A DNA stretch of 64,000 nucleotides from Owenia fusiformis. Lineage: Eukaryota > Annelida > Polychaeta > Sabellida > Oweniidae. Numbering within the stretch: the first letter of the stretch is position 1; each line of letters starts with the position of its first letter. The stretch lies in assembly GCA_903813345.2 (NCBI GenBank), contig CAIIXF020000007.1, positions 22,307,564 to 22,371,563 on the forward strand, given 5' to 3'. Made by a program: the position numbers and the translations under genes. Under the pieces are notes generated by a model, which saw only the letters and a program-made list of their open reading frames with translations, had not been told where the DNA came from and searched no databases. Below, one piece after another: positions 34,076 through 48,100 of the stretch.

Positions 34076-36651
34076 CATTTTGGACTTCCAAGATCTGAGG
34101 TTTTTATGATTAGAGATCAAATTGGTAAATGAGTATGGCAAGACTAAAAATATATTTTATTTGTTACAAATGAATTTTAGAATGAACTAATCTTAACATT
34201 TATTTATCTTTAAATCCCACTTGGGTAGCAACACAATAGAATTTGCTGTGGTTTATTTTTAAGAATGTATGGTTTTATCAAAAGGAAAGTGCATTATTTT
34301 TCTATTGTTTTTAAAGAATGTACACTTGGCAAGCTATCAAAAACAAGTGAGACATAAATGACCATTGACAGTTTTTGATAGTTTTCATTCCCTAAAAACA
34401 ATATACAAAAATACATGTACCCTTCTCTTGTTACTGTGCATTCTTTAGAATAAAACAATTTATCAATTTTTGTTGCTATCTACATCATCGATCTTATCTT
34501 ACTTACAAATATTCTGCTGTATTCAAATTCAATGTTCTGGACTGGACAGTCACCTGTAGTGCACTGAAGCTAGACTAATTATAGCCCACTCAGTCACTTA
34601 CATCAACTCACACTCATGAGGTCAATGCAACAAACTCTTTTTGCTGTTACAATTAATTGGCTACATAACAACAAATTCTAACCAATAAGAGCCAGGGTCA
34701 TTGTGAACCTGGTTGAAGTTTGCAAAATTCACAGTTTGAATAGTCAATACAAAAAACATCACATTTTTCCAGATTAAAGACCTTTTAACTGTAATATAAT
34801 AGACCCTTTGCCTGTGATAAGAGTCTGTGTGATTTAAGTAAGATAAAGCATTCGAATTCGATTTGATAAGAAATAATAACCTCAGGCCTTCGGCCTTCGG
34901 AGTATTATTTCTTATAAAACCTCATTCTTATGCTTTATCTAGTACATACATACAGAATCTACACTTCCTGCGTATCTGTTACTGTATTAACAACATCCTT
35001 TCAGAAAAACCCATGTTTCCTGTTATATACTGTTCATAGAATCTCACATTTGATTATCATTTTTGGAGTTATTCAAGACCTATTTTCTTTGTTTTTTCTG
35101 CATCATATGGCTCATTAGCACTCAGAGGTAAGATATTGTTGTTTATTGACGTTGTCATTGTGGAGGAATGATACAGTACAAGCCAAAATTAACCCAATTT
35201 CTCTTAACAGTTTCTTTTAACATTGTAAAGTAAGACCTGTCCATGTAGATACTCTGGTCTTGCGAGTCTTAATGTATTAAATTATCTTTAACTGTCATTT
35301 TCGGAATAGAAGGTCAATATATGTGTAGTACATGTATTTGATCTATTTTGGCTTGGACTGTGTGTTATATAGTCAATGATTGTCATTCAATATGGTAATA
35401 GGGTGTGTTTGGTAACAATGACAACTATGGTAACCATTGGAGTAATATTGCCATAGGAACTATACAACATATATCTTGTACAATGGTAATAATAGGAGAA
35501 AATTGATGGATGGAATGTTCTTCAAAAAGTAGGATAACGTGCTTTCGTGGGATGTTTGTTTGGAGTTTTGGTAAAATGATTGTACATGTAGTTATTTTAA
35601 ATAATCTTGATAAAACTTTGATGAAGGTAATACTGTATGTACATGTATATATTTTATTTTGATAATTATTTTGTTTTTCTTAGCCTTTGAGCTTTTCTGC
35701 ATTGACTTAGTTCCCATTCTTCTAAGGGGAAAGTCTCTTGCCTGCTGCCCCTGTATAGATCGCACACACATTTTATGGGGTCGTTTTTATTAAAGCTGCA
35801 TGTTGCACTGTCATGGGTTACTATTATTAAGGGCCAAAGTAAGGACATCAATTTCTAAAATAATTGAACCTAAGATGTAGGTATATGATATGACTAGGGT
35901 TGAAGGGGCATGGGGTACAGTACACATGGGGCATCAAATGTACGTGAGCCAAACTGACATTTGAACATTGTGATGTTTTGGTATTTTTGCACTTTACATG
36001 GAACCAGTATGTCAGTGAGTAGGTGTTCAAGGGAAATTGAGATAGGAGACCATGCTTTTTTATCATCTGGATAAGCTAAACCCACGAGTAAAATTATCGT
36101 AGTCTCATTTTTAATTTCAAAATATTGTCAAAAAGAGTGGAATCAGTGACGAATGGATTAGACAGACATGAGATCAACACTCTGAATTGTATAGAAATCC
36201 CAGAAAATCGTTTGGTTCATTCAAATAAAAGAGAGAAATTATGCGAAATAAGGATGACTCCCGGGATATTTGACGCAATGTGGGGTAAAATTAGATCACT
36301 GTATCAGATAGGGTTACATGTTGCATCATGTTTCCATTCCAAAAAATGATAATCGGTCTCACAATTATCCTTTTTCTGAAACATTTTTCGAACCTCCTGC
36401 ATTTTCTGATAATTTCTAAACATAGTTCAATATTCAGATTTCTCCCACATGAGGTCGTTCTTTGAAAAAAGTTTTTAGTTTTGAAATTTACGCTATATTT
36501 TACTTGGCCAGTCAGGTATGATCTCACATATCTTTTACAACATTGGTTGGTTTCAAATAGTCCCACCCAGAAACATCTAAACAGTCCATCAGCAGACATC
36601 TTTAAAGTCAGCAAAGCTTTGGGTCATCATGTATGATATGAGAGAGATATC

Positions 36652-36728
36652 CTGGTACATAGACATGGTGTTGTCTCATGGTACATAGACATGGTGTAGT
36701 CTCATGGTACATAGACATGGTGTAGTTC
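36652..36728 (+). repeat. Short tandem of CATGGTACATAGACATGGTG
   Basis: Three near-identical copies of a 28-bp unit around TGGTACATAGACATGGTGTA. No coding content. Confidence 0.85.
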
Positions 36729-39700
36729 TACTTGATGGTGACAACTCTTTTTAAATTATGGGCATTTGGACTTATCATACCAACACAGCTTAAAATGAAG
36801 AAGTACCACACAATTGATCTAAAGCGGTGAGTTATGTATTTTATTTTTTTCAATTTATTTACAGATTTCAGGGTTTAAAAGGCAATAATGGAGGGTAATA
36901 GACAATTGAGTTCATATTTTTTATTTATTACATCAATACTGATCTGCCCAATGCTAAGAGTAAATTCTAAGAATTTATCACACTGTAAAGCAAAAAAATG
37001 AGTTCATTCGGGATCTCTTTTGAAGCACTGAAAATATTTTGGAAAATTATTTATATCCAAAAGCACCCATGGTCATGAGCTTCTTCTTTTTTGCTATATA
37101 TAGTGACATCCAGAGTATAAATAGATTGAAGGAATATCTAATATGCTAATTTAATTGAATCCAATGTTTTACTAGATTCACAGTTTATTTTCCATTCTGT
37201 ATGTCAATGGACTTCAGTTATTCTTTAGCTTGAAATAAAAGTGAGTGATTTACTAAATATTTTATTTATTTACTTAAGCGCCAAATCAAAGTGATAAGGC
37301 TTCAAAAAGCACTTGTTTCCAAGTATAATGTTCATTTTCTGTTTCCTGGTCAGTGTTAGTACAAGACTCTTCCATAGAGAGTTATCATCTTCCATCAGTG
37401 CCTCTGAATTCCAGACTACCTGTAAATTAAATATATACCTTCCTTAGCTCACATTTTTAAATTAAAAACAGTTGAAAAACAGAAAACAGTTAGGATCAAA
37501 TAAAAATGAAATTATGAGAATATGAATTATGTCATATTCTCATATATAAAAAGATCGGAAAATTGATGAATTATTTTGCGTCAGAAATGTTGTTGGTAAA
37601 TATGAATTTTTATAATAGGGAGGTGCTGTTTTATAGATTTCCAATTAAATAAGGTTAGCAGCACTGGTCTGGTGGATCATTTGACTTCTCTTTTCAAAGT
37701 GTTGAATCTATTTTTATAATCATAGATCATCTTCTTTAGGTGAAAAGTGTGAACATTGTTCGATTAAATATGAAACATGGGGGAATACTTGTAAAACCAT
37801 TGAATCATTGTGGTTTAAATGTGAAATAGATGAGAATACTTGTAAAACCCTTGAATCATACAAATGTTATTTTTAGTTGACTTAATTAGTTAACTGAAGT
37901 GAGCCAAAAGTACAGATGGTCTTTTATACTGGGATATCATTATATAACTCACAATTCAAAAGGTTGTCTGCATCCCCTATGTGGGAAGGGGTCGGGATTC
38001 TGACAAAGTAATTATTAAGTCAAATTCCCTATCCTGGGGGCAGTCTCAAAGGGAGGGATGAACCTATTCATTAAGGCATAATGTGCTCAATTCAAATTGT
38101 TTAGAAATACACTTACTGGTCCCCCACCAACATTCAACTAAGAGATACCAAGAGAGAGAGAGAGACAGCCACTTGTACAGTCTTAAATTTAGTCCATTTG
38201 ACATGACAACTTGGAGTAACTTTAAATAGAAATTACATCATAGGAAATTGGTAAAGACATCTTGGGGGAAATCATTGTTATAGGACTGATATGCAAATTG
38301 AACACTAATTAGGAAATGAATTAACAAATTTCCTGAAATTAAAATCTACTTCCTTGAATACACATGTGTTTCACCTTTCCTGGGGTTGACCATTTGACAT
38401 TCTGATATATCCTGTTTTCTTGTTTTTGTATTATTTTAGTACACTTCTTTTGTTTTAACGTGGCAAGTATATTTCAAAATTTATTCAGAAAGTATTTGAG
38501 TTCAAAGGAATATATTTGATAATTTCAGAAGTTCATTTTTGAAACTGTGTCCAGTCATGTAAAATGATTCAGCCCATGTTTTAAGATGCAAATGTCTTCA
38601 TCATAAAATATCAATGGGACATTTAAGTTGACAGGAGCTATTCAGGTAGACATATCATTCAGTGAGTAGTTGGTGAAATTGGGATTCTGACACAGATATG
38701 CTATCTTTGGCAACATTCTTCAGAAAAAGGTAAAATGCGTTCTGTATATTTTCAATATTTTAATGACAGTCATATTTACATAATATATACATGTACTGTA
38801 TTATGCAATTTCACATATTTTTCGTGAATAGGGCTTAATGTTATTGTTAGTTAATAGTATATATAATACATACTAATGATGTATATATAATACATACTAA
38901 TGATCATGAAAAACGGTAGAGGGTTATAGTTTTAGGAAACAAATATTTTTCAAATATTTTACTGATAAATAAGACATTCAAGTCATCAGTAATTAAGAAT
39001 AACTTTCATGGTTTGGCTTTTTAAGATCATATGATACATTCATAAATATCAAAGAGAATATTTTGGCAGTAGCTGATTCCATGGATTGCAAAATGTAAAC
39101 CCCTTACCTCTAACAAGGCCCTGTCTTCCGAAGAAAATACACCTAGAATTGAGTCTGTTGTCAGGATAGATGTGGATTAGAGGTAAACTGTACAGCTTTC
39201 CATCCCTGCTACTAATAGCTCTCTGACACTTGAGCCTACCTATAAATATAATGCTAGAGAAGTCTTGTTTTGAATACAGAATAAAGTGGATTACTGCTGA
39301 ATAAGCAAATAATTAGGTACACTGACATACAGTCTTCCCTCCGACTAGAAACTAAATGCAAGCAAATCAGACAGTCTGATTTAGGATTTATCGTTAAATG
39401 AGGGAGAATGGCACGACTGAGTGGCATTTTAAGATAGTGTTTGTCTGCTTGCTTATGGATGGTAGTACTGACCCATGAATAAGCAATGTATGTGGTCACG
39501 CTTGTTTCTCATTTGAACTCAAAACAAAATGATTTTTGCAAAGGATAATAGAGCACTTTGTTTAATACTAAACTCAATAATATACGTACAGTCTGGAAAA
39601 GCAGCCGTTTCAAAGTAGTTATCACAGAAAAGGGAAATAGATATGATGGGAGGGGATTTAAATGGATGGGATTACATTCTTTCAAGAAGCCTCAAGTTTT

Positions 39701-40086
39701 ACATGAAAAACATTCATCGCATATCATTACCATGTATTCAGTGATTATTATTTTGCCATCAAATTCATTTTTATTCATACAAATATTGCCGACAAATATT
39801 TGATTTTTCATCAAGAAATCATTGCAATTTCTCAGATTTCCAAAAGGGCAGTGCAAGGTATGTTACCCATTTGGTCTACTCCAGTGACTCAATTTTAACA
39901 GAAAACTGGTGCTGTTTCCAGTAAAATCCTATGGAAAAGACTACTCTGTCCACTGCTTAAAATTGCAGTCTCTATTGCTTCTTTCACTCATTTTCTCAAA
40001 AACTTTTCAAGTATTTCATTTCTATGTATCTGTACTTATTATGGACATTTTTTTTATGTCTGTATTCATTTTTGACTGTCCATCAG

Positions 40087-40312
40087 GCTATCTTTGGTGG
40101 TATTTGGCATTTGAAAATGGCTCCATCTTGACATTAATTTTTTGGGCTAGGTATGCTCTGTTCTACCTTGGAGTAAAAATAGCCCACCTCCAAGCCAAAG
40201 TATATGTTGCAAGATACCTTCCTGGAACCTCTGGATTGGAAGTTGAACTTTTTTCTGACATTTCTTGGATATCCTGGCTTTATTGGCCACTGTGGGTGTC
40301 GAGTGAACAAAA
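40087..40312 (+). CDS. Exon-like open segment (226 nt), product unknown
   Basis: An open frame of about 75 codons between GACTGTCCATCAG| and CAAAAA|GTAAGT, inside a longer stop-free stretch (39909-40391). The peptide is rich in Trp, Tyr and Leu (YLWWYLAFENGSILTLIFWA, later SWISWLYWPLWVSS) and could include one or two membrane segments. It enters in phase 1, so it cannot follow PDZ exon 3 (phase 2). If real, it belongs to another transcript. A stop-free run this long is unusual but not impossible by chance in 64 kb. Confidence 0.18.
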
Positions 40313-40905
40313 AGTAAGTTGGAATTTTTCCCTAGTTTATATTATTGTTTTGCTCAATTATCACCCACGCAATGTTTGCATGCCTATGTAACTTATAAGG
40401 TCATGAGATTGTGGTGGTTGTGGAGTTATCTCCCTTTTATAAATCACCTGCTTCATATATGCAGTTACTTTAACTAACAAGTACTCATGCATGACGTGTA
40501 TGTCCAGTATGTCCGTCATCACGTATCATAGATGATAAAGATGAATTGGCAAGCCATAGTGTTTATAACGAAATCAAAAATATCGAAAAAATCATTCCAT
40601 TTTTAGCCAAGAAAACTGGTTTAAGGAGGATTACAGTTATAGTTTTGGATGAATCATCATACTATGTTGATGGGTACATATTTTATAGGTTGTTCCTTAT
40701 AGAACACAAAATGCTATGCTAAACATGAAGCATATGAAGCATGCATAGAAATATTCTTGGTATGATCATTCTTATGTCAGGCCCAATTTTAGGAACACAG
40801 GGCAAGATTCTCTATATTTTGAGGAATACACACTTTTCATTTTTATACATCAGTAGAATATTGGAAAAAGCTCTTTCTTGATAAAGGTTATATAATAGGA
40901 TCAAG

Positions 40906-41285
40906 CAGCCCTTGTCTTGACATGATTATATAAAAAGGATAGCATCCCTTGTCTTCACATGGTCATATAAAAAGGATATCATCCCTTGTCTTGACACGGT
41001 CACATAAAAAGGATAGCATCCCTTGTCTTGATATGATAATATAAAAAGGATAGCATCCCTTGTCTTGACATAGGTCATATAAAAAGGATAGCATCCCTTG
41101 TCTTGACATAGGTCATATAAAAAGGATAGTATCCCTTGTCTTGACATGATTATATAAAAAGGAAAGCATCCCTTGTCTTGAAGGAGGTCATATAAAAAAG
41201 ATAGCAGCCCTTGTTTTGACATGATTATATAAAAAGTCTGGCATCCCTTGTCTTGACATGATTACATAAAAAGGATTGCATCCTT
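40906..41285 (+). repeat. 37-bp x 10 tandem array
   Basis: About ten units containing CCCTTGTCTTGACATGATTA and TATAAAAAGGATAGCAT, with small variations. The 98-codon minus-strand ORF (MSKQGLLSFLYD repeated) is only a translation of the array. Confidence 0.93.
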
Positions 41286-42049
41286 GGTATGCTCACCCCT
41301 GGTATTTGCCAATGAGAGATACTACAGTTCCTGACACTGATACGTCTGACATTGATACAGAGACAGGTGTAGCAAAGATGATAAATAATTTGTTCCCAAA
41401 CGGTTTGGTTCAGCTTTCTGGTCCTCTATATATAGGCTATACTGATTCTCTTAGTTATTTTGAGATGTTGGTTTCCTCTGCTCCTATACTTTACAAGAGT
41501 TTGGTTTTGTCTTCACTCTTAATCAGAGTTGATATTATTTGGTCTCACTTGAAACTAGAATATTAAGTGAGGAAATAATTTACACTACATTTTCAGAAAA
41601 TCATTTCAATACATTTCAGAAAATCATTATACTAGATTTTCATAAGGTTAGGGTAGGGCAGATAGACCCTCTTGTTGGATATCTGCTATTAGATTGATAA
41701 AGTTGTTCATTGTTTATATATACAGATCCTTTAACATCAACAAATGAACAAATCAGTTTGTATTATGTAATACTTATCTGAGGTGGAATGTTCAGTAGGA
41801 ATAAGAAGATGGTATTTCTGTAACCAATTTGATTTGATAGAACTTTACATATACCAGAATAGGCAATATATTTAGGGATTTTGTTCCAATTTGTTCCCAC
41901 CATTTCAAATATGAATATACACGATTGTCAATCATTACCAACAACATTGAAAAGATTATGACTTAAAAATGCTTTTGCAACCTTCTCCTAGATGCAAGGT
42001 GCCACACTGGTACTCACATTTGATAATTAGGCAGGTTTTATTTTTTCAG

Positions 42050-42116
42050 TGCTGTCAGAAATGAGGGAGCAGTACACATTCCTTTTGGAAATGATGGGAA
42101 CATTTTTGGAAGTATG
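42050..42116 (+). CDS. Exon-like segment in phase with PDZ exon 3 (speculative)
   Basis: A strong acceptor, GTTTTATTTTTTCAG|, is followed by T, which completes an AGT Ser codon after PDZ exon 3. The frame AVRNEGAVHIPFGNDGNIFG then runs to SM|GTATAA. If the donor is not used, the frame ends at TAA two codons later, giving a truncated protein. The phase fits and GAVHIPFG could form a strand, but the sequence does not resemble the conserved PDZ end of this family. Possibly a rare alternative terminal exon, more likely chance. Confidence 0.12.
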
Positions 42117-42817
42117 GTATAATCTCTAGAATGTGGGACTATATGGTTCTGATTTATTCTATATCTGTTGTGTTGGGGACCACCAATGGCTGAGTTTGTA
42201 TAGAGGCAATGTCCAGCTATGAAATGAAACTGTGAGGGTAACTCACACTGTGTCATAATTGACTGATATTTTTGCCTCATACTGGGTGGAGTCAACCCTT
42301 TGCTAGAGATTGACTCCCACCACTCTTAAAATAAGAGGTACTTTTTGATATAGCCTAATCAGAATATGTAGCTAGAAAATCATAACAGCCCATTTTTGCC
42401 CATACATAAATGCTGCATTCATTAATGCTCCATTTGAGACTGTTGAGATCTCACCAGCATTCAAATTAGGCAAAATCTTTTGCAATACTTAGAGGGTAGT
42501 GTTGCTAACTGATGAAGAAAAGAGTTGTTGAATTAGAATAACTTGGTCATTATCCGGTTCATATTATCATAATGTGTACAAATTCATGGATTGCAGAGGT
42601 TTTTTAAGAGTTATAAAGGTGAATGACTTATGCACGTATACTTACTTATCTCATCTATGAAATTCTATCTGATTAGGTTTGTTATCTGCCTAAACAATTA
42701 ATGCAGTCATACACAATTACTATAAAAGTGTTTGTTAAGGAGAGAGCCAAATTACTAGCTTGGATTTATTTTTCTTATTTCCATTGAGCACTATGTAATG
42801 AGCCAATATTGAAAACT

Positions 42818-43092
42818 CCATCTTATTAGAGACCCCATATTATTGAAGACCCCCATCGCGATAGCCGCACCCCCTTTGTCTTTATCCTTCCGAACGGCAG
42901 ATAAGAGGGGCTCTGGCATACCAGAATGGAAGACCCCATATTGGTAGAGATTCCATATTTTTAAGGACCCCATATTTTTAGAGATCCCATATTATTAGAG
43001 ACCCCATATTTTTAGAGACCCCATGATATTGAAGACCCCATATTGTTAGAGATTCCATTTGAGACCCCATATCATTAGAGACCACATATTAC
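42818..43092 (+). repeat. Degenerate tandem array of AGAGACCCCATATTNTT
   Basis: Some fifteen diverged units of about 15-17 bp (GAGACCCCATATTATTA, GAAGACCCCATATTG, GAGATCCCATATT), interrupted near 42855-42935 by unrelated GC-richer sequence. The interruption suggests an insertion or an older, decayed array. Confidence 0.85.
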
Positions 43093-43463
43093 CAAGTGAA
43101 TTGTTTTTTTCAAATCCTGATCTCATTGGGGCATTAGCACATGGTATCATGGATATAGAAAGGGGCCATAATCATTTTTAGATATTCTCAGTATGTTATA
43201 TTTTTTGTAAAACCCATTTTTAACATATCCAAGCTCATGTGGCTGTATATAAGTTTTATGCCTTGAAAAGTTCACAATCTCAAATGGCTGTTAGGAAAAG
43301 GTCAGATGTATTTTGGAACTGTCAGTCAGTCATGGTAATGAAGATTCTAGTATCTAGTTCATGTTTGTATATATATATAGGCCAGTACCAACTATTTGCA
43401 ATAATTGTTCAATTTGGGCGTGGAGTTGTAGAAGCAGTTTGTGTCAATGATTAGGATAATATC

Positions 43464-43710
43464 CAGGAGGCTGTTTCTCGAAAGTTTCGTTATAAACGAA
43501 TTGTTAATAACAATTGTTCTGTTTCTTGAAAGTTAACGATTCGCGATGACGTCATGATTTTTAACGATTTATTCGTTATCCATGATTGATTTTATGAGTA
43601 TGAATGGGGGTCTCGTTATTCCATTAAAAATGCGGTGTCCATAGAAACTGATCCACGATTCGCTATTAACGATTCGTTAATAACGATAAGTTTCGAGAAA
43701 AGGCCTGCAG
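43464..43710. mobile_element. 247-bp MITE-like element rich in AACGATTCGTTAAT
   Basis: The ends CAGGAGGCTGTTTCTCGAAA and TTTCGAGAAAAGGCCTGCAG are inverted over about 20 bp with a few mismatches. Inside both ends are sub-terminal copies of GTTATAAACGAATTGTTAAT and ATTAACGATTCGTTAATAAC. The flanks share ATAATAT (43456-43462 and 43712-43718), a possible target-site duplication, although the area is AT-rich. No ORF. Confidence 0.7.
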
Positions 43711-44718
43711 TATAATATTTGACCTATAAACCTACCTATCCTGGCCAATTCTGCTTACATAGTGCTTTACAATTGTTTTATATAGGCTCAATCAAAAACC
43801 CTTGATTCATTTTGATTCAGTTCTACCAGCATTAGAAAATGCAAAATACAATTGTCATTATGTACAATACATGCTCCTAGGTTTGACTGTATAAAAAATA
43901 TAAGGAGTTCAAAATTGTTGGAGAATCAGGATTGTGGAAGAAACTGTAGAATAAACATAATTTGTACGTTTTTACAGTTGTTTGATATACTGAACGTTGC
44001 ATGCATTTTCTAAGTGTTTGCCATTGATTGGTTTGTAAATACAGTCACTTTATAATAAAATGCAGGTAATTTGAATTTTTTCCTTTGAAGTTTTGCTTTC
44101 AGTTAGAAATGTCAGTACGCATGCAACATATTGTGACATGTCAGCGGGAAAGTCAGGCATTGGTCAGTTTAAAACTGCAAATTATGGAGCTTAGACAGTG
44201 TTATTATTTTCACAATATTTAGCATGGCAGTCTTTAGACAAAAACATAATTTAGTGATTTGTGAATGATATATCTGGATATGTTGGAAGAATTCTAAGTA
44301 CACTGTATTCTGGTGATAAGGTAGGTGTGAAATTTGAATCTAGTCCTGCATACAGCCCTAGAAGAGTGCTTAGATGTGAGCTTATTTATAGGACAACTCA
44401 GTTGGAAACTTGACAGAAACATAATGAAATGTACTATGACAACTCATTCTTCTCAGCCATGTTCCATCGTGAGATATCACAGCCTTCTCTCAGTTTCCTT
44501 TCTAGTGCATTGCAGAGATGGTCTGAGTATCAGAATGGCCATGTTCTAGTGAAACAGAGACATATGATAACTGTCAGAATGGTTGGAGCCTACCATTTTT
44601 TATAGTTTGATTTTACTTCTTTAAAAGAGCGCTTCATATGCATACAGAGCTGAAATTACAAGGCTATGACATTCAGGGTTATTAAACCCCTGGGTATGAG
44701 CAGTGTTAGGGTATACAA

Positions 44719-44819
44719 TAGTCTTGCTTAAAGACCCTGAACCCCCCCCCCCCTCTACTTTACAACAGCCTGTTGTGAAAATACATTAGGGGGGGGGTCC
44801 AGGGTCTTGAAGCAAGACT
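44719..44819. mobile_element. Foldback element with TAGTCTTGCTT ends and C/G-tract arms
   Basis: The left arm TAGTCTTGCTTAAAGACCCT plus GAAC and a C run pairs with the right arm, a G run plus TCCAGGGTCTTGAAGCAAGA. A short AACAGCCTGTTGTG palindrome lies in the loop. It belongs to the TAGTCTTGCAT group. Confidence 0.7.
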
Positions 44820-45072
44820 GGGTATATGAGCTCAATATAGGAAGTCAACTGACTTATCCTAATGCTTTGTCAAAACTACATAAAAAACACTGGACGTTTT
44901 CCATGATAATCGTCAAACACACCTACTAATTTAAACTTCAATTATTATAGTATATTCCAACATCTCTAATTATAATGTAAATAATAAAGAGAGGAGAGCC
45001 CCTCGATAAGCGAAATGCTTCTGGGCAATCCTCTTAAAATAAATACATTTTAAACAAAAAAAAGAAAATAGA

Positions 45073-45144
45073 TTAGGGGGGGGGTCCAGGGTCTTGAAGC
45101 AAGACTGGGTATATGAGCTCAATATAGGAAGTCAACTGACTTAC
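45073..45144 (+). repeat. Second copy of the right arm plus flank of the 44719 foldback
   Basis: ATTAGGGGGGGGGTCCAGGG through GGAAGTCAACTGACTTA repeats 44785-44857 almost exactly, 288 bp downstream. About 200 bp of unrelated AT-rich sequence lies between. It indicates a local duplication or an insertion with flank duplication. Confidence 0.85.
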
Positions 45145-48100
45145 CCCAGTACCAGGAAATTGTGGTTACTGGTACTCTTTGTGGTGTTTGTGGTTTCAGG
45201 ATGACTGGTCAAGTTAGGGTCACTTTTATATTTAGGGTCATTGAGGTAACTCTCGGAATGTCCCCAAAGATAAACATGTCACTGTGACCTCAGGTTTATT
45301 TCAAGCATTTGATGCTGATGCAACCCTGAAGAAAGTACTTGGTATTTCTTTCATTTTTTTCTTCAATTTAAAGTGCTTATCGTACAATACAAAGATCCAT
45401 TTCTTGCTTTTTGCTTGCTTTATTTGTTTCATGTTTAATATAGGAAAATTGTGAGTTTTAAAGGGTCTTACTCCATTTATGCCAATTATGCCTTCATTGC
45501 TACTTCAGCCTTGTAGCAATGTTTTGGTAGACTGTCCGCAAGATATTGGGCATAATTGAATAATTTTATCATCAGTCATCAATCTAATATTTTAGGATTT
45601 TAATGTACAAAATTGCATTGGGTCGGTTTTCTTGTTTGTTTCCTTGCTTGTTTGTTTTGTTGTTTGGTAAATCAATGTAATACCACTCTTTGAGTCACAA
45701 GCTTTCAGAGTTAAACAATTTTTTAAAGAAATACACAATATGGCATAAGTGTGACATGTGATATGTAAGGTATGACATTAACATAGCTAGAATGACATGT
45801 GACATACAGGAGGGTGTCAATTATTACATATTTACATTTATGTCCAGGGGCAAGTTCAGGTCTTGACCACACATTTAGGGTCAAACAGCATCATACACTA
45901 ATGCTGATAGTGATAGATACACGGCTATTTATTTTACATCAATTTCATAGATATTCACCTATTAGTGAAACATTCATTTAAATGTCATCTTGTTCTTTCT
46001 CAAGTCAATCATTTGATTTCTTACCCTGTGTGCCAAAGCTTAGTAATTATAATCAGGCTCTACATAGAACATAAATGTAGTATTTTTGGAAAATGTTTTT
46101 ATCCATTTCATTTTATATCTTAATTTTGAATGACTTGTAAAGAATTTCTAGCATTTCAAAATTTGAACCCTGTATGCCTTTTTGTTTCATTCCATGTCAA
46201 TTCCCCTCTTTTCACTTTATTTCTTGTTTCAAACATACAGAATGTTTGTGTGATGACATTTTATGGGAAAACCATATCTACATATAGTTGTATGGCCCTA
46301 AATGGCAAAACTAACACTATTAAAAAATGAAATATTTTATCAAACCCTAAAAATGAATCATTAATTGATGATAAAGTATGTTTTGACTTCAGTACAATTA
46401 CTGATCATATCATAAAATTATCCAATCATAATGAATTAATCATACTTTTATCATTTAGAAACTAAGGGCAAAGTCTGGGTTGGTTTATTAAAGCACAAAA
46501 CCCGATGTTACAAGTGTTACAGAGAGTGAAATGCGAAATTAAAGTTTATGAATACTGTTCAATTTTTCATTTTTTGTTTGGAGCCATTATTCAAATTTTA
46601 ACATAACTCATTCTTCAGTATTTCAATTTTTTTTTATAAAAGATGAAATATCAAGATCAGACTGAGGTATTCATCAAACACACTACTGAGGTAAGAATGT
46701 TATTCCATCTTATTCCCTGATGTAGAATATATTTCTTAAAAACAACTAGAATTATGTTTTATTAGATTTAAGATTGTTGATTTCATATATTTCTTTTATT
46801 GACAATTGTATCAAAACATGACACATTAGTCTATGACTGATATTATCCTCCTAGTTCGTCTTTAAATATTAGAGTAATCATGATCTATAATTTTACTCTT
46901 GGAATGTTGAAATATGCATATTACAAATGCATGAATGAAGTTCATCCAAAAATTCACAGATATAACTCCACATGTTTGACATGTGTCGGTTATTAATTAA
47001 AATATCTGAGCATAATTAGATATTGAAGAAATGTTAGGAGTGAATACATGCAGTTATATGGGGAAATAGAATAATATGGAATCGTTATAAGATACATGTG
47101 TTCATGTATGTGATATGTATTTGCATGAGTAAATGTAAATGTAAAAGGCTGTATAGAGGAAATAAGTCTTATGTAAGTCTCTCCCCCCCCCCTCCTCTTT
47201 ACTCCTCACCTTTTAGTGAAGGTGGTAAATTGGGGGAGGGGGGTTCATAAGGTCACAATGTCCACAAGGTACCCTGGGATTCTTTTTTGGTACAATTATA
47301 ACTTACAACTCCAAGAAAACCATTGTCTACTTTTTGATGAAGAATGACTTGCGACCAAATCATAAGTTACGACGTGACGGTTGCAAAAACAGACCCCTGT
47401 GTAAGAGCTTAGTACATAAGGCTAGACGAAGCTCTCTTTTAAATATCTCAATCCAGCTATTGCAAAGGGTACTGTATACACAAGGAGGAAATATGTAAAA
47501 AATTATTTTAAACCCAACCTTTTTACATCTTCATTTTGAAAACATGTTCAAAAATCCGCTTTCTGAAGTAATTAAAATATAACAGATAGCTGTTTAAAGA
47601 TCACAAAAGGGAAGATTTACGGTTTAATTGATTTAGAGCTCTGATGTAAATCTTATAATATAGTGTAGGTTACAGTATAAGTAGCCCACGTGTGATTATC
47701 CCTTTAATTCTTCAGATGATTGAAATCATTCAATTTAATTAATATGAAGTTAAAAATAGTATTTTATAAATGTCATCCGATAGGTTTGCTCCTACGGTGT
47801 ATTGATCTTGTAGTAAAACACCCTCGCAAGGAGAAAGTCCAGTCATCCCGATTGGTTATCATCCGGAAATAACAACACATTACTTTGATTTTATGGAATA
47901 TAATAACACCCTCACTAGTCACTACCTCCCCAAGGTGCGTGTAATTTGTTTTATGAAGAGGGGGGGGGGGGTTACTCAAGAGTTTGATACAAGTCTAGTT
48001 TCTATGCTGTTACAAAGTAAATTGAATTTTTCAGTTGTCTGTTTAAAATGTAACCTTACATCACAATGGCACACATGGGTTATTTATGGGAACTGATAAG

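Noticed and set aside
36291-36614. 107-codon minus ORF with YVRSYLTGQ, slightly like a non-LTR reverse transcriptase 'SYLTGR' block
   Set aside because: Only a few residues match, and the essential catalytic blocks are absent in all frames nearby.
40926-41222. 98-codon minus-strand ORF MSKQGLLSFLYD...
   Set aside because: Pure translation of the 37-bp tandem array.
46643-46690. ATG ORF MKYQDQTEVFIKHTTE ending at GAG|GTAAGA
   Set aside because: It ends in phase 0, but any ARHGAP exon downstream of PDZ exon 3 must be entered in phase 2. As an internal exon it would stop at once.
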